A stretch of 64,000 bases of DNA, taken from positions 62,001 through 126,000 of the forward strand of contig JAHWHG010000004.1 of assembly GCA_019323515.1 (NCBI GenBank), written 5' to 3'. Within the stretch, counting starts at the first letter, position 1; every line of letters starts with the position of its first letter. Under the pieces are notes generated by a model. That model saw nothing but the letters and a program-made list of their open reading frames with translations. It ran no database searches and was not told the origin of the DNA. Source of the stretch: Candidatus Woesearchaeota archaeon (GTDB taxonomy: Archaea > Nanobdellota > Nanobdellia > Woesearchaeales > JAHWHD01). Shown piece after piece: positions 1 through 8,117 of the stretch. The position numbers and the translations under genes were made by a program.

Positions 1-520
1 GAAGTATAAAGCTTAGAGCTGCAGCAGTGTAATGCATTGTATCAGTTCCATGGGTTATAACTATTCCTGAAGCGCCTTTCTTAATCTCTTTCTGTATCTC
101 TTTTGCTATTATATTATAATGAGCAAAACGCATCATCTCAGACTGAATGTTTCTAATAAGCCTTGAGTGAATATTTGCAATATCGCTTATCTCTGGGAAC
201 ATCTGAACAAGTTCTTCAGGTGTGAACTGTGCAATAACACCACCAGTCTCGTAATCTACCTTTGAAGCTATTGTCCCGCCAGTGTGAAGGATTGAAATCT
301 TTGGAAGGCCTTTCTTAGATGCTACCTTTGGAAGTTTGGATTTCCTCTCTTCTGCACTCTTAACAACCTCAACTCTAACAACGCGGTCTTCGTTCAAACC
401 AATATTATAACCATTTTCTAATTTAATGACTATTATGTCCTTTTCAAAAGATGGAACAAAAATACCTTCAATAATTTCGTCCTTTGTGTGAACACGTACT
501 TTATCTCCTTGTTTTGCCAT
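1..520 (-). CDS. gatD: Glu-tRNA(Gln) amidotransferase subunit D (partial, C-terminus beyond window)
   Basis: GatD is the asparaginase-like subunit of the archaeal GatDE complex, which converts Glu-tRNA(Gln) to Gln-tRNA(Gln) by releasing ammonia from glutamine or asparagine. About 173 residues are visible. An N-terminal beta-rich domain (roughly 1-75) is followed by the asparaginase fold with the nucleophile motif HTGGTIAS and, near the left edge, the second signature THGTDTMHYT. Both are diagnostic of the family, and the N-terminal extension separates GatD from plain L-asparaginase. The start is the ATG at 518-520, preceded by AGAGGT six bases upstream. The gene runs off the left edge, so gatE cannot be seen. 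Confidence 0.93.
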   Translation of the reverse strand, partial: MAKQGDKVRVHTKDEIIEGIFVPSFEKDIIVIKLENGYNIGLNEDRVVRVEVVKSAEERKSKLPKVASKKGLPKISILHTGGTIASKVDYETGGVIAQFTPEELVQMFPEISDIANIHSRLIRNIQSEMMRFAHYNIIAKEIQKEIKKGASGIVITHGTDTMHYTAAALSFIL

Positions 521-556
521 TTTAATACCTCTTTTGTTGAATTTATATTTTAATAA

Positions 557-1303
557 TCATAATTTGCAAGGAACATCAATAAATTCTGTATCAATATCAA
601 ACTTTTCTTTTAACAAATCTGCCAAAGCCATAACTCCAAGCTTTTCTGTGTTATAATGTCCTGCAAAAATCAAATTGATTTTGGATTCTTTAGCCAATGC
701 ATCCATGTGTTCCTTTGGTTCTCCTGTTATAAACACATCTGCTTTGCCAATAATGCTCTGGAATTCATAACCTCCTGCCCCAGATACAATAGCAACAGTC
801 TTAATATTATCCCTCCCATGTTTCAAAAGAAGTGCCTCGGTTGAGAGTATACTATTGATTTCATGCAATAGTTGGTTAATATCTTTTTCGGACTTAAATT
901 CTCCAATATAACCAAGATCAAATTTTGCAAAGCGTTCCCTAACATCTAAAGCCAATTTTTTTAGTAACTGAGCATTGTTTCCGGAGTCGTAGTGTGCATC
1001 TAAAGGAAGATGGTACGCTAGAAGAGTTATGTCATTGTCAAATAATATCTTGAGGCGCTGCTTTGCGATATTATCAATTACTTTAGGATTGAAGTCTGCA
1101 ATCAGGCCGTGGTGCAATATAATCATATCTGCCTTTTTCTCTACTGCTTTTTGAAATAATTCTAATGATGGAGATACTCCTACAACAATCTTGTTGACTT
1201 CTTGCTTGCCAATTATCTGTAAGCCGTTCAGGATTTTATCTTCAAATTTAGATATTTCCAGAAATTCATCTAAATAATTAATAATCTTATCCCTTGGTAC
1301 CAT
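557..1303 (-). CDS. NIF3/DUF34-family metal-binding protein (GTP cyclohydrolase I type 2 homologue)
   Basis: The 248-aa product matches the NIF3/YbgI (DUF34) family in length and motifs: an early ILHHGL segment, an AYHLPLDAH segment and a C-terminal FAGHYNTEK segment, whose His, Asp and Glu residues form the dinuclear metal site in this family. Family members are ring-shaped hexamers of uncertain substrate, often suspected of metal-insertion or damage-repair roles. Biochemical function therefore cannot be read from sequence. The gene is read in the same direction as gatD, 36 bp upstream of it. A TATA-like CTTATATATTT lies about 25-35 bp upstream of the ATG, so the mRNA is probably almost leaderless. 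Confidence 0.85.
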   Translation of the reverse strand: MVPRDKIINYLDEFLEISKFEDKILNGLQIIGKQEVNKIVVGVSPSLELFQKAVEKKADMIILHHGLIADFNPKVIDNIAKQRLKILFDNDITLLAYHLPLDAHYDSGNNAQLLKKLALDVRERFAKFDLGYIGEFKSEKDINQLLHEINSILSTEALLLKHGRDNIKTVAIVSGAGGYEFQSIIGKADVFITGEPKEHMDALAKESKINLIFAGHYNTEKLGVMALADLLKEKFDIDTEFIDVPCKL

Positions 1304-1327
1304 TTTTAAGTATTGAACATTAAATCA

Positions 1328-1346
1328 AGCTAAATATATAAGATTT
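1328..1346 (-). promoter_or_regulatory. TATA-box promoter of the NIF3-like gene
   Basis: On the minus strand the sequence reads CTTATATATTTAG, centred about 33 bp upstream of the ATG at 1303. That is the archaeal spacing for a TATA box with transcription starting close to the start codon. No SD motif precedes the ATG, which fits a leaderless or near-leaderless transcript. Confidence 0.5.
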
Positions 1347-1405
1347 TCTGCGATTTTGTTATTACTAAAAAAGAAATAATTTGATAAAATTAATAAAAAG
1401 GTAAT

Positions 1406-3694
1406 TTAACCAACAAAGCTTCTGTCCTTTTCTTCTTTAATCTCTTTTGCTTTTGCACGCTTGAAAGTGTCTCTTAAAGATTCATAAGCTTCAATCACTT
1501 CTTTTGTAACAGAAGGTTTTACCTTATCAAATGCTTTTTCAAAATGTTTTGATTTAACCTCCTTAGCTTTCATATCTTCACGTAAAGCAAGGATTGCTGC
1601 TTCTCTGCATAATGATTCAATGTCTGCGCCAACATAACCTTCAGCTTTTTCAGAGAGTTTCTTTATGTCAACGTCTTTAGCAAGTGGCATTGATTTTGTA
1701 TGAATTGCAAATACCTTTTCCCTTGTCTTTATATCAGGCACTCCAACATGGATAATCCTATCAAATCGTCCTGGTCTTAGTAACCCTGTATCTATAATGT
1801 CGGGTCTGTTAGAAGCTGCAATAACAACTACGTCGTGGAGCTCCTCTAATCCGTCAATCTCTGTAAGTAGCTGGTTAACTACGCGCTCAGTCACATGCGA
1901 ATCATGACTTAATCCACGTTTTGGTGCAATTGAGTCCATCTCGTCAAAGAAAATGATTGTAGGTGAGGTCTGTCTTGCTTTCTTGAACACTTCGCGAACT
2001 GCTCTTTCTGATTCGCCGACCCATTTTGAGAGCATCTCAGGACCTTTAACTAGTATGAAGTTAGCATCTGATTCGTTTGCAACAGCTTTTGCTAATAAAG
2101 TCTTGCCTGTACCTGGTGCACCATAAAGTAAAATCCCGCGCGGAGGTCTAATACCGAGTTTAGTGAAGGAAGCAGGGGTCTTTAGAGGCCATTCAACTGC
2201 TTCCTTAAGTTCCTGTTTAACATCCTCAAGGCCACCAACGTCGTCCCATTTAATATCTGGAACTTCTACAAGCACCTCTCTCATTGCAGAAGGACGTACC
2301 ATCTTCAGAGCTTCCCTAAAATCCTTATTAGTAATGACTAATTTCTCAAGAAGTTCCGGAGGGATTGCTTGTTCTTCAGAAAGTTTAAGGTCTGGAAGAA
2401 TCCTTCTAAGAACTACCATTGCTGCCTCTTTTGCCAAAGCCGAGAGGTCTGCGCCGACAAACCCATAAGTTACTTCTGCAAGTTCCTTAAGGTTTACATT
2501 CTTATGCAAGGGCATGTTCCTTGTATGAATCTTTAAGATATTTAATCTGCCTCCTTTATCAGGGACTCCAATTTCAATCTCCCTGTCAAATCTTCCTGGA
2601 CGTCTTAAAGCAGGGTCTAGTGCATTAGGAATATTCGAGGCTGCAATTACAACAACCTTGCCACGAGATTTCAAACCGTCCATTAAAGCAAGAAGCTGTG
2701 CAACTACTCTTCTCTCAACCTCGCCTTTCATTTCTTCACGTTTTGGTGCAATTGCGTCAATTTCGTCAATGAATATAATCGCTGGAGAATTCTTTTCTGC
2801 TTCCTCAAACTTGTTCCTTAGATTTTCCTCTGACTGGCCATAGTACTTGCTCATTATTTCTGGACCATTAATTACAATGAAATGTGAATTTGTTTCATTT
2901 GCAACTGCTTTTGCCAGCAAGGTCTTACCTGTGCCTGGAGGACCATGTAGAAGGACTCCTTTTGGTGGTTCAATGCCAAGCCTTTCAAAAATCTCAGGGT
3001 GTTTAAGAGGAAGTTCTACCATCTCTCTGATCTTCTTGATTTCTTCATCAAGACCACCAATATCTTCATAAGTAACATCTGGAATCTTTTCTTCGTCGAT
3101 ATCAACTGCCTCAGGGTTTAGAATTATCTCAGTCAGGTCTGAGATTATAACTGCTTGCTTTGGATTTGTGTCTGCAATTACAAATTTAATATCTGCAAAA
3201 CCTGAAAAACCCGGTACAGACATTTCATCGAATATAGAACTGAACATATCATCAAATGATGAACCTGAAAGTGAAGTTCGCCTGCTTCTTGCACCTCCTA
3301 AACTTACAATATCCCCTTTCACAACAGCTCTTCCAAGAAGGCCGTGTTTGAAAGTCTCAGGAGAACCCCTAACAATCACACCTTTTGAAGCGGGAGCAAT
3401 TGTAATCTTTTTTGCTTCTTTTACATCGATTAAGCGAACTTTAACATTTTCACCGATTCCTGAACCGCTGTTTCTTCTAATAATTCCATCCATTCTTATA
3501 ATGTTCAAACCTATATCTCCAGGATAAGCGCGATCTGCAATAGCAACAGTTTTTCTAGTGCCTTCTATCTCTACTATCAATCCTGGACGTATACCAATCT
3601 TGCGCATATAGTCAGAATCAATCCTAACTATGCCTTTATTTACATCATCCTGTACTGCTTCAGCAACCTTTAATTCAATGTCTTTAACAGCCAT
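1406..3694 (-). CDS. cdc48: Cdc48/VAT-type AAA ATPase
   Basis: This 762-aa protein is the archaeal homologue of Cdc48/p97/VAT, a hexameric unfoldase that feeds proteins to the proteasome and remodels complexes. The N-terminal substrate domain (about 1-200) is a double-psi barrel plus four-stranded barrel, here with a Ser/Gly-rich insertion around 133-165. The D1 AAA module has Walker A GPPGTGKT at 251-258, Walker B with [10 protein letters not shown], and a GRFDRE arginine-finger region. The D2 module has Walker A GAPGTGKT (Ala replacing the usual Pro), [10 protein letters not shown] and GRFDRI. The product ends in SFVG, where a hydrophobic-Tyr-X proteasome-docking tail would be expected, so docking may be altered. 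It is monocistronic, with TATA-like elements about 30-50 bp upstream. Confidence 0.97.
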   Translation of the reverse strand: MAVKDIELKVAEAVQDDVNKGIVRIDSDYMRKIGIRPGLIVEIEGTRKTVAIADRAYPGDIGLNIIRMDGIIRRNSGSGIGENVKVRLIDVKEAKKITIAPASKGVIVRGSPETFKHGLLGRAVVKGDIVSLGGARSRRTSLSGSSFDDMFSSIFDEMSVPGFSGFADIKFVIADTNPKQAVIISDLTEIILNPEAVDIDEEKIPDVTYEDIGGLDEEIKKIREMVELPLKHPEIFERLGIEPPKGVLLHGPPGTGKTLLAKAVANETNSHFIVINGPEIMSKYYGQSEENLRNKFEEAEKNSPAIIFIDEIDAIAPKREEMKGEVERRVVAQLLALMDGLKSRGKVVVIAASNIPNALDPALRRPGRFDREIEIGVPDKGGRLNILKIHTRNMPLHKNVNLKELAEVTYGFVGADLSALAKEAAMVVLRRILPDLKLSEEQAIPPELLEKLVITNKDFREALKMVRPSAMREVLVEVPDIKWDDVGGLEDVKQELKEAVEWPLKTPASFTKLGIRPPRGILLYGAPGTGKTLLAKAVANESDANFILVKGPEMLSKWVGESERAVREVFKKARQTSPTIIFFDEMDSIAPKRGLSHDSHVTERVVNQLLTEIDGLEELHDVVVIAASNRPDIIDTGLLRPGRFDRIIHVGVPDIKTREKVFAIHTKSMPLAKDVDIKKLSEKAEGYVGADIESLCREAAILALREDMKAKEVKSKHFEKAFDKVKPSVTKEVIEAYESLRDTFKRAKAKEIKEEKDRSFVG

Positions 3695-3889
3695 TTTTAG
3701 GTTATTTGATTAAGAAGTTGTAAATAAATATTTTGTTTTTATATATGAAGATTATAAAGTCAATACTTTATAAATAGATGTAGACAAATAGATGCAGACT
3801 TATAAGAAATAAAGAGGAGATAAGAAGATATAATTTAGAAAAAAGAATAAATGAATATATTTTGGATAATATGCTTTTCTATGTATATC

Positions 3890-4333
3890 TTATCCTACAT
3901 ATTTCTTTGCTTTTTCTGATGAAAGATTCAACCTTGGAAGTGGAATTGGTGGAGGGAGATTAACGTCTCTGCTTAATACCAATGCCTGAATATTTGATTT
4001 TGTCAAAGCTGTATTCATAACTTGTTGCATCACTAATGGTTCTACTTTCTTTGACTTTTTCCAGGTCTCTAGAAGTTTTTTAACTTTATCTTGAGTATCT
4101 AGAAATATTACTTCACCGTATAGTTTGATATTTGCATTCTGTTTTTTATCCGAATTATATGAAGCAATATATTCAAAGTCAAACCTTAAAGCATCTTGTT
4201 TATTTGAACCAAGGATTAAATCTTGTTTTGCAACGTCCTTAATAGATACATTATTCTTTATGTCAATCTTACCTTTTAAAGTTTGAAGCTTTTCGACATT
4301 TATTTTTGTAAAATTAAAACCAACAATTGCCAT
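3890..4333 (-). CDS. SecB-like conserved protein, function unknown
   Basis: A soluble protein of about 147 residues that I do not recognise with certainty. The pattern is an N-terminal beta-rich part, a middle strand segment (IKLYGEVIFLDT), a long amphipathic helix (KLLETWKK) and a C-terminal helix followed by the Pro-rich tail PPPIPLPRL. This order recalls the SecB/DUF1902-like chaperone fold, in which two strands are followed by a long helix and a Pro-containing C-terminal segment, and SecB-like proteins do occur in archaea. The ATG at 4331-4333 is chosen over an upstream GTG because GGTGAT sits five bases before it. The product ends in KYVG, a hydrophobic-Tyr-X-type tail next to the cdc48 gene, so a proteasome- or Cdc48-linked chaperone role is conceivable. 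Confidence 0.6.
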   Translation of the reverse strand: MAIVGFNFTKINVEKLQTLKGKIDIKNNVSIKDVAKQDLILGSNKQDALRFDFEYIASYNSDKKQNANIKLYGEVIFLDTQDKVKKLLETWKKSKKVEPLVMQQVMNTALTKSNIQALVLSRDVNLPPPIPLPRLNLSSEKAKKYVG

Positions 4334-4414
4334 GAATATCACCGGTACTATTGAATTATTGTTTGTATATAAATATTTCTAATATTGAGTTTATGTATTG
4401 TAAGAATGATTAAC

Positions 4415-4585
4415 TTAAGCCTGTTTATGCTTAGAAGCTTCTTTTGACTTCTCTTGCTCTTTAATGTGTTTACGCTTTTTAAGGTATGCTAATAATTTGA
4501 AGATATAAGCTAGTCCTACAAAGATGAAAAGAACTAATGCTGCTGAAATCACTTTTACTGATGTTTCAGATAAACCTATAACCAT
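4415..4585 (-). CDS. Small single-TM membrane protein (56 aa)
   Basis: A short reading frame begins ATG at 4583-4585 and ends TAA at 4415-4417. The product has a short N-terminus, one hydrophobic helix of about 22 residues (roughly 10-32, including VLFIFVGLAYIF) and a Lys/Glu-rich cytoplasmic tail (KKRKHIKEQEKSKEASKHKQ). The architecture resembles small membrane subunits or assembly proteins, but no family is recognised. It lies between two other minus-strand genes of small proteins and has no obvious SD. The well-formed TM segment and charged tail make it more likely real than chance. Confidence 0.6.
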   Translation of the reverse strand: MVIGLSETSVKVISAALVLFIFVGLAYIFKLLAYLKKRKHIKEQEKSKEASKHKQA

Positions 4586-4644
4586 AAGGATACAAGAAGA
4601 GTATGAGTTTAAAAATGTTTTCTTACATATTAAGGAATCAGATT

Positions 4645-4677
4645 AAAGAATGAATAAAAAATAAAAAAAATAAAGAC
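4645..4677 (-). terminator. T-rich archaeal terminator
   Basis: Directly after the stop codon of the 111-aa membrane protein the minus strand is almost pure T (TCTTTATTTTTTTTATTTTT). This is the typical archaeal intrinsic terminator type and needs no hairpin. Confidence 0.55.
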
Positions 4678-5013
4678 TTATTTTTTCTCTGCATAATCAT
4701 AGATTGCTTTTAGTCCAACTACCAATAATGCGGGTGCAACAAACAATATTATGTTGTCAAAGATCTGAACCAAAGCTGTAGGCAGAGCAATGTTTAGGTT
4801 TGGTAGTGCATTGCTAAGTACTATCAGTGCAATTGCTGCTACTAAGAATCCTGTAGTCTCTTTTTTTGTTACATTAAGCAAACCAACCGCTAGACCTAAC
4901 AAGAATAGTGTCCATACAACCCATGTAGCTCCTTGCCAGTCTGGGATAAGGCCTGCTAATATTGCAATAGCAATCAAAACCAAAAATGCATAGCTTCCGA
5001 TTTTCTTGTCCAT
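4678..5013 (-). CDS. Four-helix membrane protein, function unknown
   Basis: The 111-aa product is almost entirely hydrophobic, with about four membrane spans at roughly 7-25, 30-48, 54-74 and 84-104. A short Lys/Glu loop (NVTKKETTG) separates spans two and three, and the C-terminus is charged (YDYAEKK). No catalytic or transport signature is visible. Translation should be efficient: AAGGAGGT lies eight bases before the ATG, one of the strongest SD sites in the window. A T-rich terminator follows. Compact proteins of this type are common in DPANN-like genomes. The function is unassigned. Confidence 0.75.
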   Translation of the reverse strand: MDKKIGSYAFLVLIAIAILAGLIPDWQGATWVVWTLFLLGLAVGLLNVTKKETTGFLVAAIALIVLSNALPNLNIALPTALVQIFDNIILFVAPALLVVGLKAIYDYAEKK

Positions 5014-5143
5014 TGTTATAACCTCCTTTTAATTGTTTAGGGCTTATGAATATAAGCAAAGTATACGTGATTTATGATATATAAAAATTCGTTACTACCC
5101 CAAAGGACTTAAATAGGATTTTTAATATTTTAAATATAAAGAT

Positions 5144-6166
5144 TTAAGAAATAGAGTCAAGGATTGAGTGTGCATCAAGAATGGAGATGTAAGGCTTCAG
5201 TAGCTCAAAAAGTTGTTTAGAACTTGTCTGGAGTTTTGTTAAGAGGTATGATGTTTCCTTATTTGAAACGCGTGCAAGCCTGTCGGTTAATATTAAAGGG
5301 TAAGGATAGCCAGGGAATACATGATCTTTTGAGTATTCTGCAAGAAGTGAAAGGATTTCATTAGGATTACTTGATTCAAATGTGAATACATGTCTTGAAG
5401 ATGTATTAAGTTTAATTAGAAACGTTTGCAGGGACATAGGATAATACCAGGGGTTTGTAACATCACTAGAATTCTGCGAAATAAAGGCATGTATAGGAAA
5501 GCTTGATGCAAAGATTCTTGAGGTTTTAGATAATGCTGAAATAGTACAATTATTTTGTGATGCGGTATTAAACAGGTTGTCAATAAAGTCTTGTTCATAA
5601 GTTGCAGATGACTTAAGTGAACCATCCAATACAATATAATCTGATTCTTTTGTAAGTTCCTCAGCTAGATTAAGTTCTAATAATCTTCTAGTATATGATG
5701 AAACTGTTGACACTTCTACTAGTCTTTTACCATGGCTTAATGTTGGGTCTGTAATTGCGAATCTAAGGTTTAGTGATTCGGGAAATGTTTCAACTTTTAT
5801 CTGAGGGTTATCTTTTGTTTGATCTTGAGAACTGTCTAGATAAGCAAGCACATAAAGTTCTTTTTTAATAATTTGAATTCGTCTCTTGTTCTTGTAGGTT
5901 AAAGCACAAATTCTTACATAATTCAATGAGAGATTAGGTGCAGAAATAAGTTCAGAGTTACCGCCATCAATGAATGTTATTGTTTTATCTTTATTTTCGA
6001 TTAGATTAAGTTTTGAAATAATCCTTAATTTTTCCTTTTCAAAACTAAATGGATATATTGAGTTATTGGAATCAGTGATAAAATTAATTGCATTAGATTC
6101 TTGGAGAGGTTTGCCAATTATCTCTTCTATCTTTGTGATTATATTTGGAAGTTCGCTATTTTGCAT
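5144..6166 (-). CDS. nurA: NurA-type 5'-3' nuclease
   Basis: NurA is the nuclease partner of the HerA translocase in archaeal double-strand-break end resection. The 340-aa product has the family's ordered acidic motifs: FIDGGNSEL (first metal-binding Asp), VLDGSLKS (second Asp), ALSKTSRIF (conserved Lys) and a C-terminal PGYPYPLILTDRLARVS block with the late Asp. The ATG at 6164-6166 is preferred because GGAG lies six bases upstream. An in-frame ATG at 6178 would place that SD inside the coding region. The herA-mre11 pair is on the same strand but separated from nurA by four opposite-strand membrane-protein genes, an unusual arrangement because these genes are commonly clustered with rad50. 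Confidence 0.85.
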   Translation of the reverse strand: MQNSELPNIITKIEEIIGKPLQESNAINFITDSNNSIYPFSFEKEKLRIISKLNLIENKDKTITFIDGGNSELISAPNLSLNYVRICALTYKNKRRIQIIKKELYVLAYLDSSQDQTKDNPQIKVETFPESLNLRFAITDPTLSHGKRLVEVSTVSSYTRRLLELNLAEELTKESDYIVLDGSLKSSATYEQDFIDNLFNTASQNNCTISALSKTSRIFASSFPIHAFISQNSSDVTNPWYYPMSLQTFLIKLNTSSRHVFTFESSNPNEILSLLAEYSKDHVFPGYPYPLILTDRLARVSNKETSYLLTKLQTSSKQLFELLKPYISILDAHSILDSIS

Positions 6167-6309
6167 ATTTAACTCCATTTAAAATAGTCAGATGAATTTA
6201 CCTGATTGTTTAATAATATTTAGGTCATTTTGTAGATAATTCAGAAGTTTTTGGATATATCATTAAATTAGACAATAATTTTATATAGGTCAATCAAAAT
6301 GCTTTTGTT

Positions 6310-6666
6310 ATGGTAACAAAGCTCAAGGCAATAATGGGGGTATTAGTATGTACTGTAATATTATCCTTCGGGCAGTTATTCTTTAAGTTCGGAGCTGAGG
6401 CTCTTGAATTTGAAATTATGAAGATTATAATGAACTATTATCTGTGGCTGGGTTTTGTGTTCTATGGGATCGGGGCTTTTATACTTGTAATGTCCTTGAA
6501 ACATGGTGAAGTATCTGTACTATACCCTATAATAGCTATGAGTTATGTTTGGGTGTCATTGCTTGCAATGAGGTTTCTAGGAGAGGTCATGACTGCAACA
6601 AAATGGTCAGGGATAGTTGGGATAATAATAGGAGTAACGTTCATAGGGATAGGTGGTACTAGATGA
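6310..6666 (+). CDS. SMR/EmrE-like membrane protein, first of a pair
   Basis: A 118-aa, four-helix protein of the small multidrug resistance/EamA-half superfamily. The conserved SMR pattern is visible: a Gly-Gln-Phe-Phe-Lys segment in helix 1 (FGQLFFKFG), then the block KHGEVSVLYPIIAMSYVWV and a C-terminal Gly-rich helix (GIVGIIIGVTFIGIGG). The catalytic Glu of drug-exporting EmrE in helix 1 is not obvious. That fits better with the ArnE/ArnF-like branch, which translocates lipid-linked sugars, than with a drug pump. The stop overlaps the next gene's start (ATGA), so the two almost certainly form a heterodimer. The start has a TATA-like TTATATAGG about 25-30 bp upstream. Confidence 0.8.
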   Translation: MVTKLKAIMGVLVCTVILSFGQLFFKFGAEALEFEIMKIIMNYYLWLGFVFYGIGAFILVMSLKHGEVSVLYPIIAMSYVWVSLLAMRFLGEVMTATKWSGIVGIIIGVTFIGIGGTR

Positions 6667-7007
6667 CAACACCAATATGGGCAATGGGGTTAGTAGCTTT
6701 GGGGGCTTTTATGGGCGCAGTTGGCCAGATTTTTCTTAAAAAGGGAAGTGCAAAGTTTGGTTTTAATATCAAAGAGTGGTTCAGGAATTATTGGTTGATA
6801 GCTGGGATATGTATGTACCTTGCCTCTACTTTTCCTTTTATCTATGCAGTCAAGCATGGAGAACTTTCTGTACTATATCCTGTTGTAGCAACAAGTTATA
6901 TTTGGGCTGTGTTGTTTGCGCAGAAGATATTTGATGAAAAGATGAATGGCCTTAAATGGCTTGGAATAATTCTGATAATCGCAGGAGTATCTTTGATTGC
7001 TGTTTAA
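6663..7007 (+). CDS. SMR/EmrE-like membrane protein, second of a pair
   Basis: The 114-aa partner of the preceding gene has the same four-helix plan and the paralogous block KHGELSVLYPVVATSYIWA. Helix 1 carries GQIFLKKGS, and the C-terminus is again a Gly-rich hydrophobic helix (LGIILIIAGVSLIAV). Paired SMR genes with an ATGA overlap usually encode obligate heterodimers with opposite membrane topology. Candidate substrates are lipid-linked sugars or amphipathic cations. The PAP2 phosphatase and PF06695 protein downstream favour a lipid-carrier role (inference). Confidence 0.8.
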   Translation: MTTPIWAMGLVALGAFMGAVGQIFLKKGSAKFGFNIKEWFRNYWLIAGICMYLASTFPFIYAVKHGELSVLYPVVATSYIWAVLFAQKIFDEKMNGLKWLGIILIIAGVSLIAV

Positions 7008-7040
7008 TGCGCTGGCATATTTGAATATGGGTTATAAAAA

Positions 7041-7056
7041 CAATATATTTATAAGA
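7041..7056 (+). promoter_or_regulatory. TATA-box promoter before the PF06695 gene
   Basis: ATATATTTATAAG lies 25-35 bp upstream of the ATG at 7078, the spacing expected for a leaderless transcript. It supports choosing 7078 as the start over earlier in-frame codons, and it gives the PF06695-PAP2 pair its own promoter. Confidence 0.5.
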
Positions 7057-7077
7057 GAATTATATTTAAATAGCAAT

Positions 7078-7599
7078 ATGCTTAGTGCAATAAGTTTTTT
7101 AGTGCAAGGTTTCCTTGATAGGCCTTTGCTTGCAATGGTGTTAATAACTCTAATACCTGCACTTGAGTTGAGGGCCTCTATACCTTATGGAATACTTGCA
7201 ACTGATTATCATTGGACTAGTGTTTTTCTTATTTGCGTAATTACAAATATACTGCTTGGGCCTTTGATTTATTTTCTGCTGGACAAGATAATAAACTTAT
7301 TCTTTTTTATCAAGCCCTTTGAAAGGCTATATCATAAATCCATAGACAGGGCGCAAAGGAAACTTGAACCTTATGTAAACAAGTATGGCATATTAGGAGT
7401 TTCAATATTTATAGGGATTCCCTTACCTGGTTCTGGGTCATATACTGGGGCTCTTGGGAGTTATGTGCTGGGTTTAGGGTATAAACGCTTTTTTATAGCC
7501 AATGTAATTGGCGTGCTTATTGCAGCAGTTGTTGTGACAATTGTTGTTTTAACTGGGAATGAATTATTCAGTTTTTTTGTTAATGGTGCATTAATATGA
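7078..7599 (+). CDS. PF06695 (COG2426) membrane protein, DedA-like fold
   Basis: The 173-aa product is an integral membrane protein of the family named putative small multi-drug export protein. Two Gly/Pro-rich, re-entrant-like segments stand out: PALELRASIPYGI near residue 25-37 and IGIPLPGSGSYTGALGS near 115-130. They precede GLGYKRFFIANVIG and a C-terminal helix. To my knowledge, structure prediction places this family in the DedA/VTT superfamily, whose members flip polyprenyl phosphates. The multidrug name is therefore probably misleading. The start at 7078 is preferred because of the upstream TATA box. The stop overlaps the PAP2 start. Confidence 0.8.
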   Translation: MLSAISFLVQGFLDRPLLAMVLITLIPALELRASIPYGILATDYHWTSVFLICVITNILLGPLIYFLLDKIINLFFFIKPFERLYHKSIDRAQRKLEPYVNKYGILGVSIFIGIPLPGSGSYTGALGSYVLGLGYKRFFIANVIGVLIAAVVVTIVVLTGNELFSFFVNGALI

Positions 7600-8117
7600 A
7601 TGAGGTTTGGTATATCGCATGGTTAGTCATAGGAATTGCATTGTTTTTTGTAGATGACAAAGTATTAAAGCAGATTACTAATTTTAGAAATAAATATACT
7701 GACCAGTTCTTTAGGGTTATAACAAATGAGTTTTTTGTGATGTTTTTAGTGATACTGCTTGCTTTTGTATTCTTTGTGTATGGTAAGGATTTCTTTTTAG
7801 TAATAAAGGTAGCATTTTTCAGTTGGGTAATTGGGTTTATATTGAAATGGTTGTTTAAAAGAAAAAGGCCGTATAATGCTAAAAAAGTAAAGAGGCTTGT
7901 GAAACCAATTCTTAATTATAGTTTTCCGAGTTCACATGCGATGGTGCTTTTCTCTTTGATTCCTATTGTAAGCCAGAATCTTCCAGAATATACTGTAACA
8001 TGGATAATAGTTGCATGCCTGATATCTTTAACAAGGGTGTATGCTGGAGTGCATTATGCCAGTGATCTTGTATTAGGAAGTCTGTTTGGTTATATAACAG
8101 GTTTAAGGTTGTTCTGA
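7596..8117 (+). CDS. PAP2-superfamily lipid phosphatase
   Basis: The 173-aa membrane phosphatase carries all three signatures of the PAP2/BacA-independent polyprenyl-diphosphatase family: KWLFKRKRPY (KX6RP), SFPSSHAM (PSGH-type, with the catalytic His) and TRVYAGVHYASD (SRX5HX3D with the nucleophilic His). About five hydrophobic helices surround them. Such enzymes dephosphorylate polyprenyl diphosphate or phosphatidate. Next to a DedA-like protein and an SMR pair, recycling of the dolichyl-type carrier used in N-glycosylation is the most economical reading. The 3' end overlaps the convergent mre11 gene by 15 bp. Confidence 0.85.
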   Translation: MNEVWYIAWLVIGIALFFVDDKVLKQITNFRNKYTDQFFRVITNEFFVMFLVILLAFVFFVYGKDFFLVIKVAFFSWVIGFILKWLFKRKRPYNAKKVKRLVKPILNYSFPSSHAMVLFSLIPIVSQNLPEYTVTWIIVACLISLTRVYAGVHYASDLVLGSLFGYITGLRLF

